A DNA stretch of 64,000 nucleotides from assembly GCA_050313895.1 (NCBI GenBank), contig JBNPMI010000010.1, one strand, 5' to 3'. The notes below the pieces were generated by a model, which saw nothing but the letters and a program-made list of their open reading frames with translations, did no database searches and had not been told where the DNA came from. Both the position numbers and the translations under genes were made by a program. Positions 8,293-17,738 of the stretch are shown here, piece after piece (position 1 is the first letter of the stretch; each line of letters starts with the position of its first letter). The DNA is from JALFST01 sp022779285 (GTDB lineage: Bacteria; Bacillota; Clostridia; Tissierellales; Peptoniphilaceae).

Positions 8293-8964
8293 CTAACAAT
8301 TGTCCGATTCCAGTCCCGCTTCTATCGCTTTTTGAGGAATCCCGGCCGGAACCACGATCACCTCGCCATTGACATAGGGATTGTTCTGCAATCCCGTCTT
8401 CATAAGCTGCAGGCAGATCACGGCATCCGCCTCGACAAAGCAGCCCCAGGCCCTTCCGGTCGTAGCATCGATCCCGGAGGGCAGATCCACGGAAATCGTA
8501 TATGTCCTCGATCGGTTGATCTGCTCAATCACAATGGCTGCGGTGCCGCGGATCTCCCGGTTCAAGCCCGTGCCGAAAAGGCAATCGATCAAGGTGTTCA
8601 CCTCATCCAGCTGATGAATCATATCATCGAGATCGCCCAGGGTCTCGATGCGTTTGATCTGCACCTGAAGAAGCTGCAGCGCCTCATAGTTTTGCTTCCA
8701 GGCCTGGCCGGCCTTTTCCGGATTTCCCACGATGAATACGCGAACATGCTTGGCGCGCGCAACCAGGCCTCTGGCAACGGCTAAACCGTCCGCGCCGTTG
8801 TTTCCCGTTCCGCAAAAAACGGCAAAGGTGTGCCGTCTTGAAAGATCGATGCAGTCAATCGTTCGAATTGCCGCATTTTCTACAAGAACAATTTCCGGAA
8901 TGCCATAGCGCTCAATCGCAAAGTGATCGATGAGCCGCATCTGTTCGCCTGTCACCGCTTGCAT
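8293..8964 (-). CDS. nnrE: NAD(P)H-hydrate epimerase, stand-alone domain
   Basis: Epimerises damaged NAD(P)H hydrates so the S form can be repaired by a dehydratase. The 223-residue protein is the YjeF N-terminal domain alone, with GTGNNGADGLAVAR at about 52-65 and the VDLPSGIDATTGRA loop near the end. The C-terminal ADP/ATP-dependent dehydratase domain that is often fused is absent and must be encoded elsewhere. A clear AGGAGG site precedes the ATG, and the gene lies 8 bp after dnaI, so it is probably the last gene of the replication operon. Confidence 0.93.
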   Translation of the reverse strand: MQAVTGEQMRLIDHFAIERYGIPEIVLVENAAIRTIDCIDLSRRHTFAVFCGTGNNGADGLAVARGLVARAKHVRVFIVGNPEKAGQAWKQNYEALQLLQVQIKRIETLGDLDDMIHQLDEVNTLIDCLFGTGLNREIRGTAAIVIEQINRSRTYTISVDLPSGIDATTGRAWGCFVEADAVICLQLMKTGLQNNPYVNGEVIVVPAGIPQKAIEAGLESDNC

Positions 8965-8972
8965 AATTCCTC

Positions 8973-9932
8973 CTAAAATCTGCGGCGTAAATCGCTGCCG
9001 TAAAGCTCGAACAACCTATACTCGCCTGCAATACGGGATTCGATTCGCTCGTCATAGTGCTCTCGAATTTCCTCGGGGCTGATATTGGAGGAAATGACGG
9101 TCGGCTTCTGACGCAGGATTCTTTCATTGATCAGCGAAAACAATTCGCTTCGGGTTTTGTCATTCGGAAACTCCGTTCCGAAATCATCGATGATCAGCAG
9201 GTCGCAGGAAAAAATAAATTCCCTGCGCTCCGTCACGCTGCGGCGATCCGCCTCAAACATAAAGGAGTAGGAGACCAGAAAATCGGCGATTTCGGATGCC
9301 ATCTGGTAGTACACGGTAAAGCCGCGATCCAAAACCTCCTTGGCAATGCAATTGACGAGAAAGGTTTTGCCCGTTCCCGTGGGCCCGTAAAAATAGAGAT
9401 TGGGTGATTTTGCGCTGAAGGTCTCGACATATTCGAAAAGGATCTTCTTCAGATCCGCCATATGCTCGTAGGGGCTTACTTCCTCACCCGGCTGGCGATC
9501 CTTGCGAAAGAGCGAAAGATCAAAGGTCTGAAAGTTCTGCTGCTCAAGCAATCGGCTCACCGAGCTCAATTCATATTTTTGCTCCAGAAGCAGCTTGTTG
9601 CGGCAATGACAGGATTTTCCCTCCACAAAGCCCGTATCCTTGCAGTCGGGGCATTGATATTCCGGCTCAAAATCCGATGGAGACAGCCCCGCCCGGCGCA
9701 TCTCCTCATCGAGATGTCTGCGCGCCGCATCGATTCCTGCACGCAAATCCGCAATTTCCTTCTTGCTGCCGCGAAGCGCCACCTGCATCAAATTGCGTCC
9801 CTGTTCCATGAGGGCTTTCCGTGATCGGGCAATTTCCGGATACATTTTTTCCAGCCGCTGTACCCTTTGATCGCGCAGACGTTCCGCGCGCTGCCTTCTT
9901 CCCGCTAAAATTTCACTGGCTGACGGCCTCAT
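8973..9932 (-). CDS. dnaI: DnaC/DnaI-type replicative helicase loader
   Basis: AAA+ ATPase that loads the replicative helicase DnaB onto DNA. The 319-residue protein has an N-terminal helical helicase-binding region, a zinc site with Cys94, Cys97, Cys108 and Cys110, Walker A GPTGTGKT at 183-190, and Walker B LLIIDDFGTE. The ATG is preceded by GAGGTGAT and overlaps the dnaD-like gene stop by 4 bp. The adjacent dnaD-like and dnaB genes supply the rest of the primosome, as in Bacillus. Confidence 0.93.
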   Translation of the reverse strand: MRPSASEILAGRRQRAERLRDQRVQRLEKMYPEIARSRKALMEQGRNLMQVALRGSKKEIADLRAGIDAARRHLDEEMRRAGLSPSDFEPEYQCPDCKDTGFVEGKSCHCRNKLLLEQKYELSSVSRLLEQQNFQTFDLSLFRKDRQPGEEVSPYEHMADLKKILFEYVETFSAKSPNLYFYGPTGTGKTFLVNCIAKEVLDRGFTVYYQMASEIADFLVSYSFMFEADRRSVTERREFIFSCDLLIIDDFGTEFPNDKTRSELFSLINERILRQKPTVISSNISPEEIREHYDERIESRIAGEYRLFELYGSDLRRRF

Positions 9933-10834
9933 AGATCACCTCGCAAGCTTTTCTTCATAGATTGCTCCAGCTTCTTTTTCACCCATTCTTCTCGTTCTTT
10001 TTTCGACATGCGCGTATCGTTTTTTACATTTTTCGGCTGTTTTTTCGCGGTTCGTCTCGTACCGGATTGCACACGCTTTCTGCTTTTCCGTTCGATCAAT
10101 TCATCAAGCGCCTTCTCCGTCGTAACGCCATAAAGCCGAATCCAGTTTTCGACAATCGCCGCAATATAGTTGACGGAACGGGAGCCTGCCTCGCTTTGCT
10201 CAATCGCTCTCCGATACGCATGAAGGAAAAAGCCCGGCTCGATCGGGTATCGATCCAGGATATCCAGGATCAGCCGAATTTCATTTTCCTTAAGCGTAAC
10301 ACGATAGGACAAGCCCTCGGAAAGCAGATCATCCAGACTGTGAAACATTTCCGCCCGCGCTCTTGACTTTGCCGCATCCTCCGGATCCGTATCCGAAGGC
10401 TCCGCATGCTGATTTCTCTCCCGAATGTCCTCTGCCGGCATGGTGACCTGCGCAATATTCGCAGATGAGACGGCCGCTTCCGGCGCATGCTGCAGATTCT
10501 CCGGCACCTGTCTCTTATTGTAAAGGCCGCCCCATAGCATCAGCATGGACCGGAATCGTACGACCAGCCCCTCTTCTTCCTCCAGGATTTGCAGAAGTCC
10601 TTCGTTTTCCCAATATTGCAATGCTTCCGCCACAATCTCTTCATCCATATCCAGATGTCGGGAAAGACTCTCCGGATCCAAATCGGTCGAATCTCCTCCG
10701 CACGCCGCCTTCCATCCGTAAAGATAGACTTTAATGGCATCTCCGCTTGCCTGTGCAAGATAGGTGTCCAAAAAAAGATTCTCAATCGGCGTATTTCGAA
10801 AATCAACAACGGATAAATCCATTTTTGCTTTCAT
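9929..10834 (-). CDS. DnaD/DnaB2-domain primosome protein
   Basis: About 301 residues with an N-terminal winged-helix-like region (about 15-120) and a C-terminal DnaD-type helical domain (about 180-260) ending in the family-like sequence YIAAIVENWIRLYG, then a very basic tail. Such proteins bind DNA and help recruit DnaI and DnaB at origins and restarted forks. I prefer the ATG at 10834, which lies 5 nt after an AGGAGG; a GTG two codons upstream would overlap that site. It sits between dnaB and dnaI and overlaps dnaI by 4 bp. Confidence 0.85.
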   Translation of the reverse strand: MKAKMDLSVVDFRNTPIENLFLDTYLAQASGDAIKVYLYGWKAACGGDSTDLDPESLSRHLDMDEEIVAEALQYWENEGLLQILEEEEGLVVRFRSMLMLWGGLYNKRQVPENLQHAPEAAVSSANIAQVTMPAEDIRERNQHAEPSDTDPEDAAKSRARAEMFHSLDDLLSEGLSYRVTLKENEIRLILDILDRYPIEPGFFLHAYRRAIEQSEAGSRSVNYIAAIVENWIRLYGVTTEKALDELIERKSRKRVQSGTRRTAKKQPKNVKNDTRMSKKEREEWVKKKLEQSMKKSLRGDL

Positions 10835-10851
10835 ATCCACCTCCTCCGCCG

Positions 10852-12219
10852 TCAGGCAGTGGGATCCGTTTCATAGCTCAAATCGCCGAACTTGGTGAGC
10901 TCCTTCTTGAAGAACAGCTTGACCGTGCCCGTAGGTCCATTGCGGTGCTTGGCGATAATCACCTCCGTCTGATTGGCATTTTCCGAATCCGGATTATAGT
11001 AATCCTCACGATAGAGCAGCATAACAACATCGGCATCCTGCTCGATCGCGCCCGACTCTCGCATATCACTCATCAACGGCCTTGCTCCCTCACGGCTTTC
11101 CGTCTTTCGGGAAAGCTGAGAAAGTGCAAGCACCGGACAATCCAATTCCTTGGCAAGCCCCTTCAGGCCGCGGGAAATCTGTGTGATTTCCTGCTGGCGA
11201 TTTTCATTTCGGCCACCCGCATCGGCGTTCATCAGCTGCAAATAGTCGATGACCACGAGATCAAGCCCCTTTTCCAGCTTCATGCGACGGCATTTTGCCC
11301 GAAGCTCGGAAACGGTAATCGCCGAAGTGTCATCGATATAAAGCGGCAAATTCTTCAAGGTCGATACTCCCCGGAAAAGAGCCTCCCAATCCTCTGTGGT
11401 CCGGAAATCACCCGCAATGATCCTCTGCAGATTCACGCCGGAGGCCATGGAAAGCAGACGCTGCGAGAGCTGCAATTTACTCATCTCCAAGGAAAAAATC
11501 GCCACACGATAGGGATGATTTCCCTCCGCGTCCGTAAAACGTGCCGCATTATAGGCCATATTGACTCCTAAAGCGGTCTTACCCATGGACGGCCTGGCTG
11601 CCAGTAAAACAAGATCGGAGCGCTGCAGTCCCGCCAGCTGGGAATCCAAATCGCGGAAACCCGTAGGAATGCCTGTCAGCTCCCCCTGATGCATGGAAAG
11701 CTCGGAAATATGATTGACCGTCTGCTCAATCGTCTCCGCCAAAAGGGTGAGTCCGGTACCCGTCCGATTGCGATTGATGGCAAGAATTTGCTCTTCGGCC
11801 CGCTCGAGGAGCGCTTCGGGATCATCCGCGCCCTCCGTGGAGGTGCGCATGATTTCATCGCCATAACGGATCAACGCTCTGCGCAGCGAATGCCCTGCGA
11901 CAATCTCCACATAGGAATTGATATTGGCAATATAAAATTGCTCATCCGTGATCGAAAAGAGAAACTCCGGACCGCCCATCTCCTCAAAAATCCCCTTTTG
12001 ACGAAGATTGGCCTCGACTGTCGTAAAATCAATCGGTTCATGCGCTGCAGATAATTCCAGCATTGCCTGAAACAGGGACTGATGCTTTTGCGAATAAAAA
12101 TCCTCTACATGAAGCTTTTCAGCAACAATATTCAGAGTCGAATTTTTAAGAAAAATACATCCAAGAACGGACCGTTCCGCGGAAAGGCTCGCCGGCGGAT
12201 TTGCTACCCGCTCTGCCAT
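10852..12219 (-). CDS. dnaB: replicative DNA helicase DnaB
   Basis: Hexameric 5'-3' helicase of the replication fork. The 455-residue protein has the N-terminal DnaG-interacting domain (about 8-110), the linker, and a RecA-like C-terminal domain with Walker A ARPSMGKT at about 208-215 and Walker B VVIDYLQLM; the terminal KHRNGPTGTVKL segment is typical. Full length with no intein or insertion. It follows rplI by 2 bp, keeping the Firmicutes order gdpP-rplI-dnaB. Confidence 0.97.
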   Translation of the reverse strand: MAERVANPPASLSAERSVLGCIFLKNSTLNIVAEKLHVEDFYSQKHQSLFQAMLELSAAHEPIDFTTVEANLRQKGIFEEMGGPEFLFSITDEQFYIANINSYVEIVAGHSLRRALIRYGDEIMRTSTEGADDPEALLERAEEQILAINRNRTGTGLTLLAETIEQTVNHISELSMHQGELTGIPTGFRDLDSQLAGLQRSDLVLLAARPSMGKTALGVNMAYNAARFTDAEGNHPYRVAIFSLEMSKLQLSQRLLSMASGVNLQRIIAGDFRTTEDWEALFRGVSTLKNLPLYIDDTSAITVSELRAKCRRMKLEKGLDLVVIDYLQLMNADAGGRNENRQQEITQISRGLKGLAKELDCPVLALSQLSRKTESREGARPLMSDMRESGAIEQDADVVMLLYREDYYNPDSENANQTEVIIAKHRNGPTGTVKLFFKKELTKFGDLSYETDPTA

Positions 12220-12221
12220 AG

Positions 12222-12668
12222 CTATCCCTCAATCACTTTTACAGTGAGCCTTGCCAGCATTCCCGCATATACGCGAACATCCACCGCATGCTCACCCGTT
12301 GTGCGGATGGAATCCTTGAGCTCGATTTTTTTCTTATCGAGCGCAAGCCCTGTTTGGGCTTCCACCGCCGCCGCAATGTCCTGCGCCGTAATGGAACCGA
12401 AGAGCTTGCCTGCGCCGCCGCCCTTTGCGGTGATGGTGATTTCCGCTTTTTCCAATTTTGCGGCAAGCTCCTCCGCCTGTGCTCTACGCTCCGCTTCCTC
12501 CGCAGCCAGCCGCTTTTGCTCTTCCTTCCAGCGCTTCTGCACCGCGGGAGTTGCCTCGATTGCCAATTCATTTTTTGCAAGAAAGTTATTGAAATATCCC
12601 GGCTTGGCGTTGACCAATTCACCGGCTTTTCCGATTCCTTTTACATCCTTAAGCAGAATGACCTTCAT
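12222..12668 (-). CDS. rplI: 50S ribosomal protein L9
   Basis: Large-subunit ribosomal protein, 148 residues, with the N-terminal rRNA-binding domain (MKVILLKDVKGIGKAGE), the long connecting helix rich in Lys/Glu/Ala at about 40-75, and the C-terminal domain. The start at 12668 gives the conserved N-terminus and follows AAGGAGG; longer in-frame readings run back into gdpP. The first 20 bp overlap the end of gdpP in a different frame, so translation of the two is probably coupled. Confidence 0.97.
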   Translation of the reverse strand: MKVILLKDVKGIGKAGELVNAKPGYFNNFLAKNELAIEATPAVQKRWKEEQKRLAAEEAERRAQAEELAAKLEKAEITITAKGGGAGKLFGSITAQDIAAAVEAQTGLALDKKKIELKDSIRTTGEHAVDVRVYAGMLARLTVKVIEG

Positions 12669-14670
12669 CGCTTTCCTCCTTAAAATAATTGCGGATCGCT
12701 TCCTCCAGCTTTTCCGATGCCTCATCCATAGACATTTCAAGCTGAGTAGCCGCAGCTGTCAAATGACCTCCGCCGCCCAGTTTTTCCATAATCAGCTGTA
12801 CGGAAATCTCACCTAAGCTGCGAGCTGAGATGTGAATTTTTCCATGGGATCTCGTAAGCACAAAAGAAGCCTCTACACCTCGAATTCCCAAAAGATCGTC
12901 GGCCGCCTGCGAGGCGATCAACGTAGAACCGTCGATATCGTGCTCAAATCGGCCGATCATTGTGTTGTGATCAAAGGTATGCGCCGAGGTGATGATTTCC
13001 GCCCGATATCGCATCAGCTCCAAATCGTCCTTAAAGAGCTGCCGGATCACAACGGAATCCGCGCCCATGCGTTTCAAATATGCAGCCGCCTCAAAGGTTC
13101 GCGTTCCCGTCTGATAGAAGAAATTTTTCGTATCCACGGTGATGCCCGCTAAAAGACCCTCTGCAACAACCTGCGGAAGAATCACATCATCTCCGAGATA
13201 TTCGATCATTTCCGTCACAAGCTCCGATGCCGAGGAAGCGGACGGCTCGATATACGCCACCTCCGCCTGCTTGATATAATCTCTCCCCCGACGATGATGA
13301 TCGATAATCAAAATTCGATTCCCGAAGTCTAAAAGATCCGGCGCCGCTGTGGAATCATGGCGATGGTTATCCAAAACGATGATCAGCGTACCCGCATCCC
13401 GTTGACGTTCCGCCTCCTTCGGACTGAGAATTCTCTGCTTCGCATCCGGCAGCTTTTCGATCACCTTCCGGTATAGATTTTCAATAGAAGGCGAGATTTC
13501 CTCCAATACGATATAAGATCTTGCATGGAGCATATCGCAAAATGACAGCATTCCGAGACAGGATCCGAAGGAATCCATATCTCCGTTTTGATGACCCATG
13601 ATCAGAACCTTGGATGCCGTCTGAATGAAATTGGAAATGGTATGTGACATCACACGCGCCTTGACTCGGGAGAAGCGCTGTGTCGCCTGAGATTTTCCTC
13701 CGAAATATTCCAGCTCCTCTCCGGATTTTAAGACTACCTGATCGCCGCCGCGTGCCATGGCGACATCAAGAGCCTGCAAGGAGTCGTTGTAGAGATCATT
13801 CGGCGTTTCCTGTCCATAGGCGACCCCCATGGATGCCGTCGGCGTGATATCCAGTTCCTCGCCTGCAAGACGAATTTCTTCAAAAAGACGGAATTTCTCT
13901 TTTTTTGCTCTCTCAAGTCCCTCCTGCGCCATGATCATCAGATAGCGATCCGACTCAAATTTTACGAGAAGAGCCGCATAATCCTGCGCATAACGATTGA
14001 CAATGCGGTCGATCTGAGCAAAAAGGATCGGACGATCCTGCTCCGCAATTTTGACGCGGACATCATCATAGTTGTCCAATAGGATCACCGCCGCCACCAT
14101 GCGCTCCGCCTGCGCCTGAACACGAACCGTTTCATCATCGGTATTATCGATGCCGTAGATCAGGATCAGCCGTTCTCCGGGCTTGGAGTCCGTCACATTG
14201 TGATAAAAAAGAAAGATTCTGTCCTCCACCGTAATCGAAAACGGCTCGCTGCCGTTCTGCAGCAATGACTCCAGAGGCATATCCGGAAACACTTCCTGAT
14301 AGCTGTGTCCTAAATAGGAGCTTTCGATATGAAAGAGGTTTTTCAGATTGGAGTTATACCAAAGAAATTCTCCTCTTTCATTGAGAACCGCCATAGAAAA
14401 CGGCATCCCGAAGACCGCATTTTTTGTAACCTCATTAAATTGCAAATCCAGGTGCTCGATTGCATTCTTTGTCTGTTCGGCCGCTTTTTTTTCACGATAA
14501 TATCCATTCACCGCAAAAAACACGGTGGCAACGATTCCGAAAACCCCGGCCCAGCTGTTCCAGAAAAATAATCCGACGGTCATCACCGCAGCTATAAGAG
14601 GCGGCAAGAAAACCTCGCCCCAGGGAATGGTGGAAAATGATTGATCGTTCGAATTGGAATCACTTTTCAT
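12649..14670 (-). CDS. gdpP: cyclic-di-AMP phosphodiesterase GdpP
   Basis: Membrane-anchored phosphodiesterase that degrades c-di-AMP, controlling potassium and turgor homeostasis. The 673-residue protein has two N-terminal membrane segments (about 15-55), a PAS domain, a degenerate GGDEF domain, and the catalytic DHH (GHQNGDMDSFG, IIDHHRRG) and DHHA1 (GGGGHLTAAATQ) domains. The start at 14670 has a strong GGAGGTGAT site; it overlaps the yybS end by 11 bp. All expected catalytic motifs are present. Confidence 0.96.
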   Translation of the reverse strand: MKSDSNSNDQSFSTIPWGEVFLPPLIAAVMTVGLFFWNSWAGVFGIVATVFFAVNGYYREKKAAEQTKNAIEHLDLQFNEVTKNAVFGMPFSMAVLNERGEFLWYNSNLKNLFHIESSYLGHSYQEVFPDMPLESLLQNGSEPFSITVEDRIFLFYHNVTDSKPGERLILIYGIDNTDDETVRVQAQAERMVAAVILLDNYDDVRVKIAEQDRPILFAQIDRIVNRYAQDYAALLVKFESDRYLMIMAQEGLERAKKEKFRLFEEIRLAGEELDITPTASMGVAYGQETPNDLYNDSLQALDVAMARGGDQVVLKSGEELEYFGGKSQATQRFSRVKARVMSHTISNFIQTASKVLIMGHQNGDMDSFGSCLGMLSFCDMLHARSYIVLEEISPSIENLYRKVIEKLPDAKQRILSPKEAERQRDAGTLIIVLDNHRHDSTAAPDLLDFGNRILIIDHHRRGRDYIKQAEVAYIEPSASSASELVTEMIEYLGDDVILPQVVAEGLLAGITVDTKNFFYQTGTRTFEAAAYLKRMGADSVVIRQLFKDDLELMRYRAEIITSAHTFDHNTMIGRFEHDIDGSTLIASQAADDLLGIRGVEASFVLTRSHGKIHISARSLGEISVQLIMEKLGGGGHLTAAATQLEMSMDEASEKLEEAIRNYFKEESDEGHSA

Positions 14671-15625
14671 TCGAATCACCTCCAAATCCTGTCTTTGCTT
14701 TTTCTCTGCGTCCGCTATCAATAATACCCATTATGAGGAGAACGATCATACCCGGCATCACCAGCACCGTCAAAAGCGCCGCCTCAAGCACGATGCGGCC
14801 GACAAAGGGCGCTTTCTTTCTGATCAGAGCTCGATCCATCGCGCCCAATCCATTGAGCACAAAGAGCGAAATTGCAATGACGATGATATTGGCGGATAAA
14901 ATGCGAAAGCCGCCTGAATCAACGGGCAAAAAGTATGCAATGAGGAGCACAAGCAATAAAAATACGGAAAAGGCTCGGGGCATACGCAGCTGATTGAGCG
15001 CAAACGGTGAAATCTCGGGATCGGTTCTGTGCAAAATCCAATGAGAAAAAATAGAGGATCCCAGGACAGTAATTAAAGACAAAGAAAAAGTAATGCCGGG
15101 GATCACTTGAAGAAGCGCATTCAGATATGTCTGAATGTTCATCTTCATCTCCTCGCCCGCCGGCATTCCCGTTTGTTCCCGGAGAAGCTCCGCCGCCTCT
15201 TCCGCAACGCGGTGCATCGTCTTTCCCATCTCCGCGAATACATGAACGTCGTAGAGTTTTTGCAGCAGCAAATAGGAAACGAAAACGGCGCTTGTCATCA
15301 ACAGTGCCGGCAATACAATCTCATGAAACAGGGGGCGCCGATTTCTCATCAAAATGCTTAAAGATACAACGCCTGCCAGAAGCTGAGGGGTCTGTAAAAG
15401 CGCAAATTCGCCGCCCAGCAAAAATACTGCTCCGCCGACGGTCAATCCCAATCCTATCACGGCCGGCAAAGCTCCCAGCGACACCCAGAGAGTCGTCAAC
15501 GGAACCAAGCACAACAGGGACACCAAAGGGATCTGCTGCGCTGTCAGCCAGAATAAAAATAAAGTAAGACCGCTTGCGAACAGTACGCTGAGCGGCGATT
15601 CGATTTTTTTCATAAATTTATCCAT
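14660..15625 (-). CDS. DUF2232 (YybS-like) multi-pass membrane protein
   Basis: A 321-residue integral membrane protein with about eight hydrophobic segments, matching the YybS/DUF2232 family that is nearly always encoded immediately before gdpP in Firmicutes. Its molecular function is not established; a transport (ECF S-like) role has been considered because of the fold-like arrangement of helices. It starts after AAGGAGAG and overlaps gdpP by 11 bp, so it is the first gene of yybS-gdpP-rplI-dnaB-dnaD-dnaI-nnrE. Confidence 0.85.
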   Translation of the reverse strand: MDKFMKKIESPLSVLFASGLTLFLFWLTAQQIPLVSLLCLVPLTTLWVSLGALPAVIGLGLTVGGAVFLLGGEFALLQTPQLLAGVVSLSILMRNRRPLFHEIVLPALLMTSAVFVSYLLLQKLYDVHVFAEMGKTMHRVAEEAAELLREQTGMPAGEEMKMNIQTYLNALLQVIPGITFSLSLITVLGSSIFSHWILHRTDPEISPFALNQLRMPRAFSVFLLLVLLIAYFLPVDSGGFRILSANIIVIAISLFVLNGLGAMDRALIRKKAPFVGRIVLEAALLTVLVMPGMIVLLIMGIIDSGRREKAKTGFGGDSNEK

Positions 15626-15633
15626 AGTCTCTC

Positions 15634-15660
15634 CTTATTGTAATATTGTATCACAATAAG
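15634..15660. promoter_or_regulatory. 8-bp-arm palindrome over the yybS ribosome-binding site
   Basis: CTTATTGT and ACAATAAG form a perfect inverted repeat with an 11-base AT-rich centre in the 53-bp gap between the phosphorylase gene and yybS. One arm overlaps the AAGGAG ribosome-binding site of yybS. It could be a repressor operator or an RNA hairpin that hides the ribosome-binding site; two TACAAT-like hexamers within it could also serve as -10 elements. Confidence 0.4.
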
Positions 15661-15678
15661 GAAAGGCCGTATGGAATG

Positions 15679-16500
15679 CTATTCGGCAAAATGCGAAAGG
15701 AAATAGAGAATCATCGTGCGGAATTTTTCAGCGGCACGGTTTCCTTCCTCGATCACTTCCTCTTCCGAAAGCTTTCCTCCAAGGCCTGCCGCCTTATTTG
15801 TGGCAAGAGAAACTGCGGCCAGGGGAACCCCCATGTGGTGTACGGCAATGGCCTCAATCACGGTAGACATGCCGACCATATCGGCTCCCAGCACCTGTGC
15901 CATACGAATTTCCGCCGGAGTCTCATATTGCGGACCGGTGAATTGCATATACACTCCCTCGTGCACCACGCAACCCGCTTTTGCGGCAGCTTCCGCCATC
16001 CATCGGCGCAGCCCGGGATCATAAGCTTCCGTCATGTCCGGAAAGCGTGTTCCAAGCTCCGACGGATTCGGTCCGGTTAAAGGAGATGGCACCATCGCGG
16101 AAATATGATCCTTCAGCAGACAAAAGTCGCCTACCTGATAATCCGGATTACAAGCCCCTGCGGCATTGGTCAGTACGATGGCCTGTACTCCCAAAAGCCC
16201 CATCAGTCTTGCGGGCAAAACACAATCGGATACTGGATATCCCTCATATAAATGAATCCTTCCCTGCATCAGAATGACCGGAACGCCTGAAAGACGTCCG
16301 GCAACAAATCGTCCGACATGGCCCGGTGCCGTCGATGTCGGAAAGCCGTCAATGGCTGCATACGGAATGAAGGCCGGATCCTCCACCTGATCCGCTAATG
16401 CGCCAAGGCCGGAACCGAGAACGATTCCGACCCGAGGCGTTTCCTTCAACCGGCGTGCAACCTGCTCCTTACAGTGGAGCAGCTTTTCATATGCGTTCAT
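15679..16500 (-). CDS. purine nucleoside phosphorylase (trimeric PNP-I type)
   Basis: Phosphorolyses purine nucleosides to base and ribose 1-phosphate for salvage. 273 residues with GSGLG near residue 30, the HVGRFVAG phosphate loop, the QGRIHLYEGY motif, LTNAAGA, and TGPQYETPAEIR typical of the trimeric inosine/guanosine-specific class. The ATG at 16500 is 5 nt after AGGAG; a GTG two codons upstream is less likely. It directly follows oppF by 8 bp, so it may be co-transcribed with the peptide transporter. Confidence 0.93.
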   Translation of the reverse strand: MNAYEKLLHCKEQVARRLKETPRVGIVLGSGLGALADQVEDPAFIPYAAIDGFPTSTAPGHVGRFVAGRLSGVPVILMQGRIHLYEGYPVSDCVLPARLMGLLGVQAIVLTNAAGACNPDYQVGDFCLLKDHISAMVPSPLTGPNPSELGTRFPDMTEAYDPGLRRWMAEAAAKAGCVVHEGVYMQFTGPQYETPAEIRMAQVLGADMVGMSTVIEAIAVHHMGVPLAAVSLATNKAAGLGGKLSEEEVIEEGNRAAEKFRTMILYFLSHFAE

Positions 16501-16508
16501 TTGCACTC

Positions 16509-17738
16509 CTATTTTTTCTTCAGCTCATCTTCAATCAGCGACTCCAAAAGAGAGCCGCTTTCCTGTGCGGTCTCCTCTATGGATTGAGGATCCTTCGCCT
16601 TTTCCGTCACAGCTTCCTCTGTTTTCTGTACAGAAGAGGCCTGCTCCGGCGTTTTCGCATTCAGCGGCTCTTTTTTCAAAGTCTTCCCGGGCATGCCGGA
16701 ACGCTCCATGCTCTCAGCAGCCAGCCTTCTTGCCTCCACAACGCGCGCGTAGGCCGCCTGATACTCGCTTTTTTCACGATCATTCATAAAAACATAGTGA
16801 CCGGGAACAAGCTCGCGAAGCTTCGGCTTTTCACCGGAGAAATCGCGCTTCGATTCATCGTACACAATTAAATCCTTATGCTTCTCGATCAGGGGATCGG
16901 GAATGGGCACGGATTGCAGCAGGGAGCGTGTATAAGGATGCATCGGATGTGCAAACAGTTCCTCCGTCGGTGCAATCTCCACGATACGGCCGTTGTGAAT
17001 GACCGCAATCCGATCTGAAAAATAGCGAACCACGGACAGATCATGCGCGATAAAGAGATATGTGATATTATCCGTCTCACGAAACTTGTTCATCAGGTTG
17101 AGCACCTGCGCACGAATGGAAACGTCCAGAGCGGAAATCGGCTCATCTGCGATGATAAAATCCGGCTTCATTACCATAGAACGGGCAATTCCGATGCGCT
17201 GTCTCTGACCGCCTGAAAATTCGTGCGGATAACGTGACTTGTGCTCAGGCAAAAGGCCTACCGAGTCGAGCGCCATATCCACCTTGGCATCGCGCTCCGC
17301 GGAATCCTTATAAAGCTTATAGTTGTCCAGCCCCTCCGCAACGATATAATCAATCGTAGCGCGTTCATTGAGCGATGCCGCCGGATCCTGATAGATCATC
17401 TGAATGCGGCGGATCAAGTCATGGCGTTCTTTATGAGAAAGCTTGCCGTTAATCTTCCTGCCGTCAAAAATGATATCGCCGTCCGAGGTGGGATTGAGAC
17501 CGATAATGGCACGGCCGATCGTCGTCTTGCCCGATCCGGATTCCCCTACGAGAGCGAATTTTTCTCCCTTATAAATCTGAAAATTGACATCCTTTACTGC
17601 ACGGAAGCGCTTACGATTGTTGTAAAAGGTGACCTCCAGATGCTGAACATCCAAAAGCACCTCTTTTCCTTCCGGAGGCGTCATGACGGCGTCGGCGGGC
17701 ATCTCCTTCTGATCCTTGCGATCATTCGTAGTCGTCAC
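16509..17738 (-). CDS. oppF: oligopeptide ABC transporter ATPase OppF/AmiF with charged C-terminal tail
   Basis: Cytoplasmic ATPase subunit of the oligopeptide importer. Walker A GESGSGKTT, Q-loop YQDPAASLNERAT, signature SGGQRQRIGIAR, Walker B FIIADEPIS and the OppD/F C-terminal HPYTRSLLQSVPIPDP are all present. After about residue 310 there is an extra region of about 100 residues, Glu/Lys/Ser-rich and probably disordered, which most OppF proteins lack. A GTG start at 17738 fits the AAAGGAGG site best; an alternative GTG at 17747 would overlap that site. Overlaps oppD by 17 bp. Confidence 0.93.
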   Translation of the reverse strand: MTTTNDRKDQKEMPADAVMTPPEGKEVLLDVQHLEVTFYNNRKRFRAVKDVNFQIYKGEKFALVGESGSGKTTIGRAIIGLNPTSDGDIIFDGRKINGKLSHKERHDLIRRIQMIYQDPAASLNERATIDYIVAEGLDNYKLYKDSAERDAKVDMALDSVGLLPEHKSRYPHEFSGGQRQRIGIARSMVMKPDFIIADEPISALDVSIRAQVLNLMNKFRETDNITYLFIAHDLSVVRYFSDRIAVIHNGRIVEIAPTEELFAHPMHPYTRSLLQSVPIPDPLIEKHKDLIVYDESKRDFSGEKPKLRELVPGHYVFMNDREKSEYQAAYARVVEARRLAAESMERSGMPGKTLKKEPLNAKTPEQASSVQKTEEAVTEKAKDPQSIEETAQESGSLLESLIEDELKKK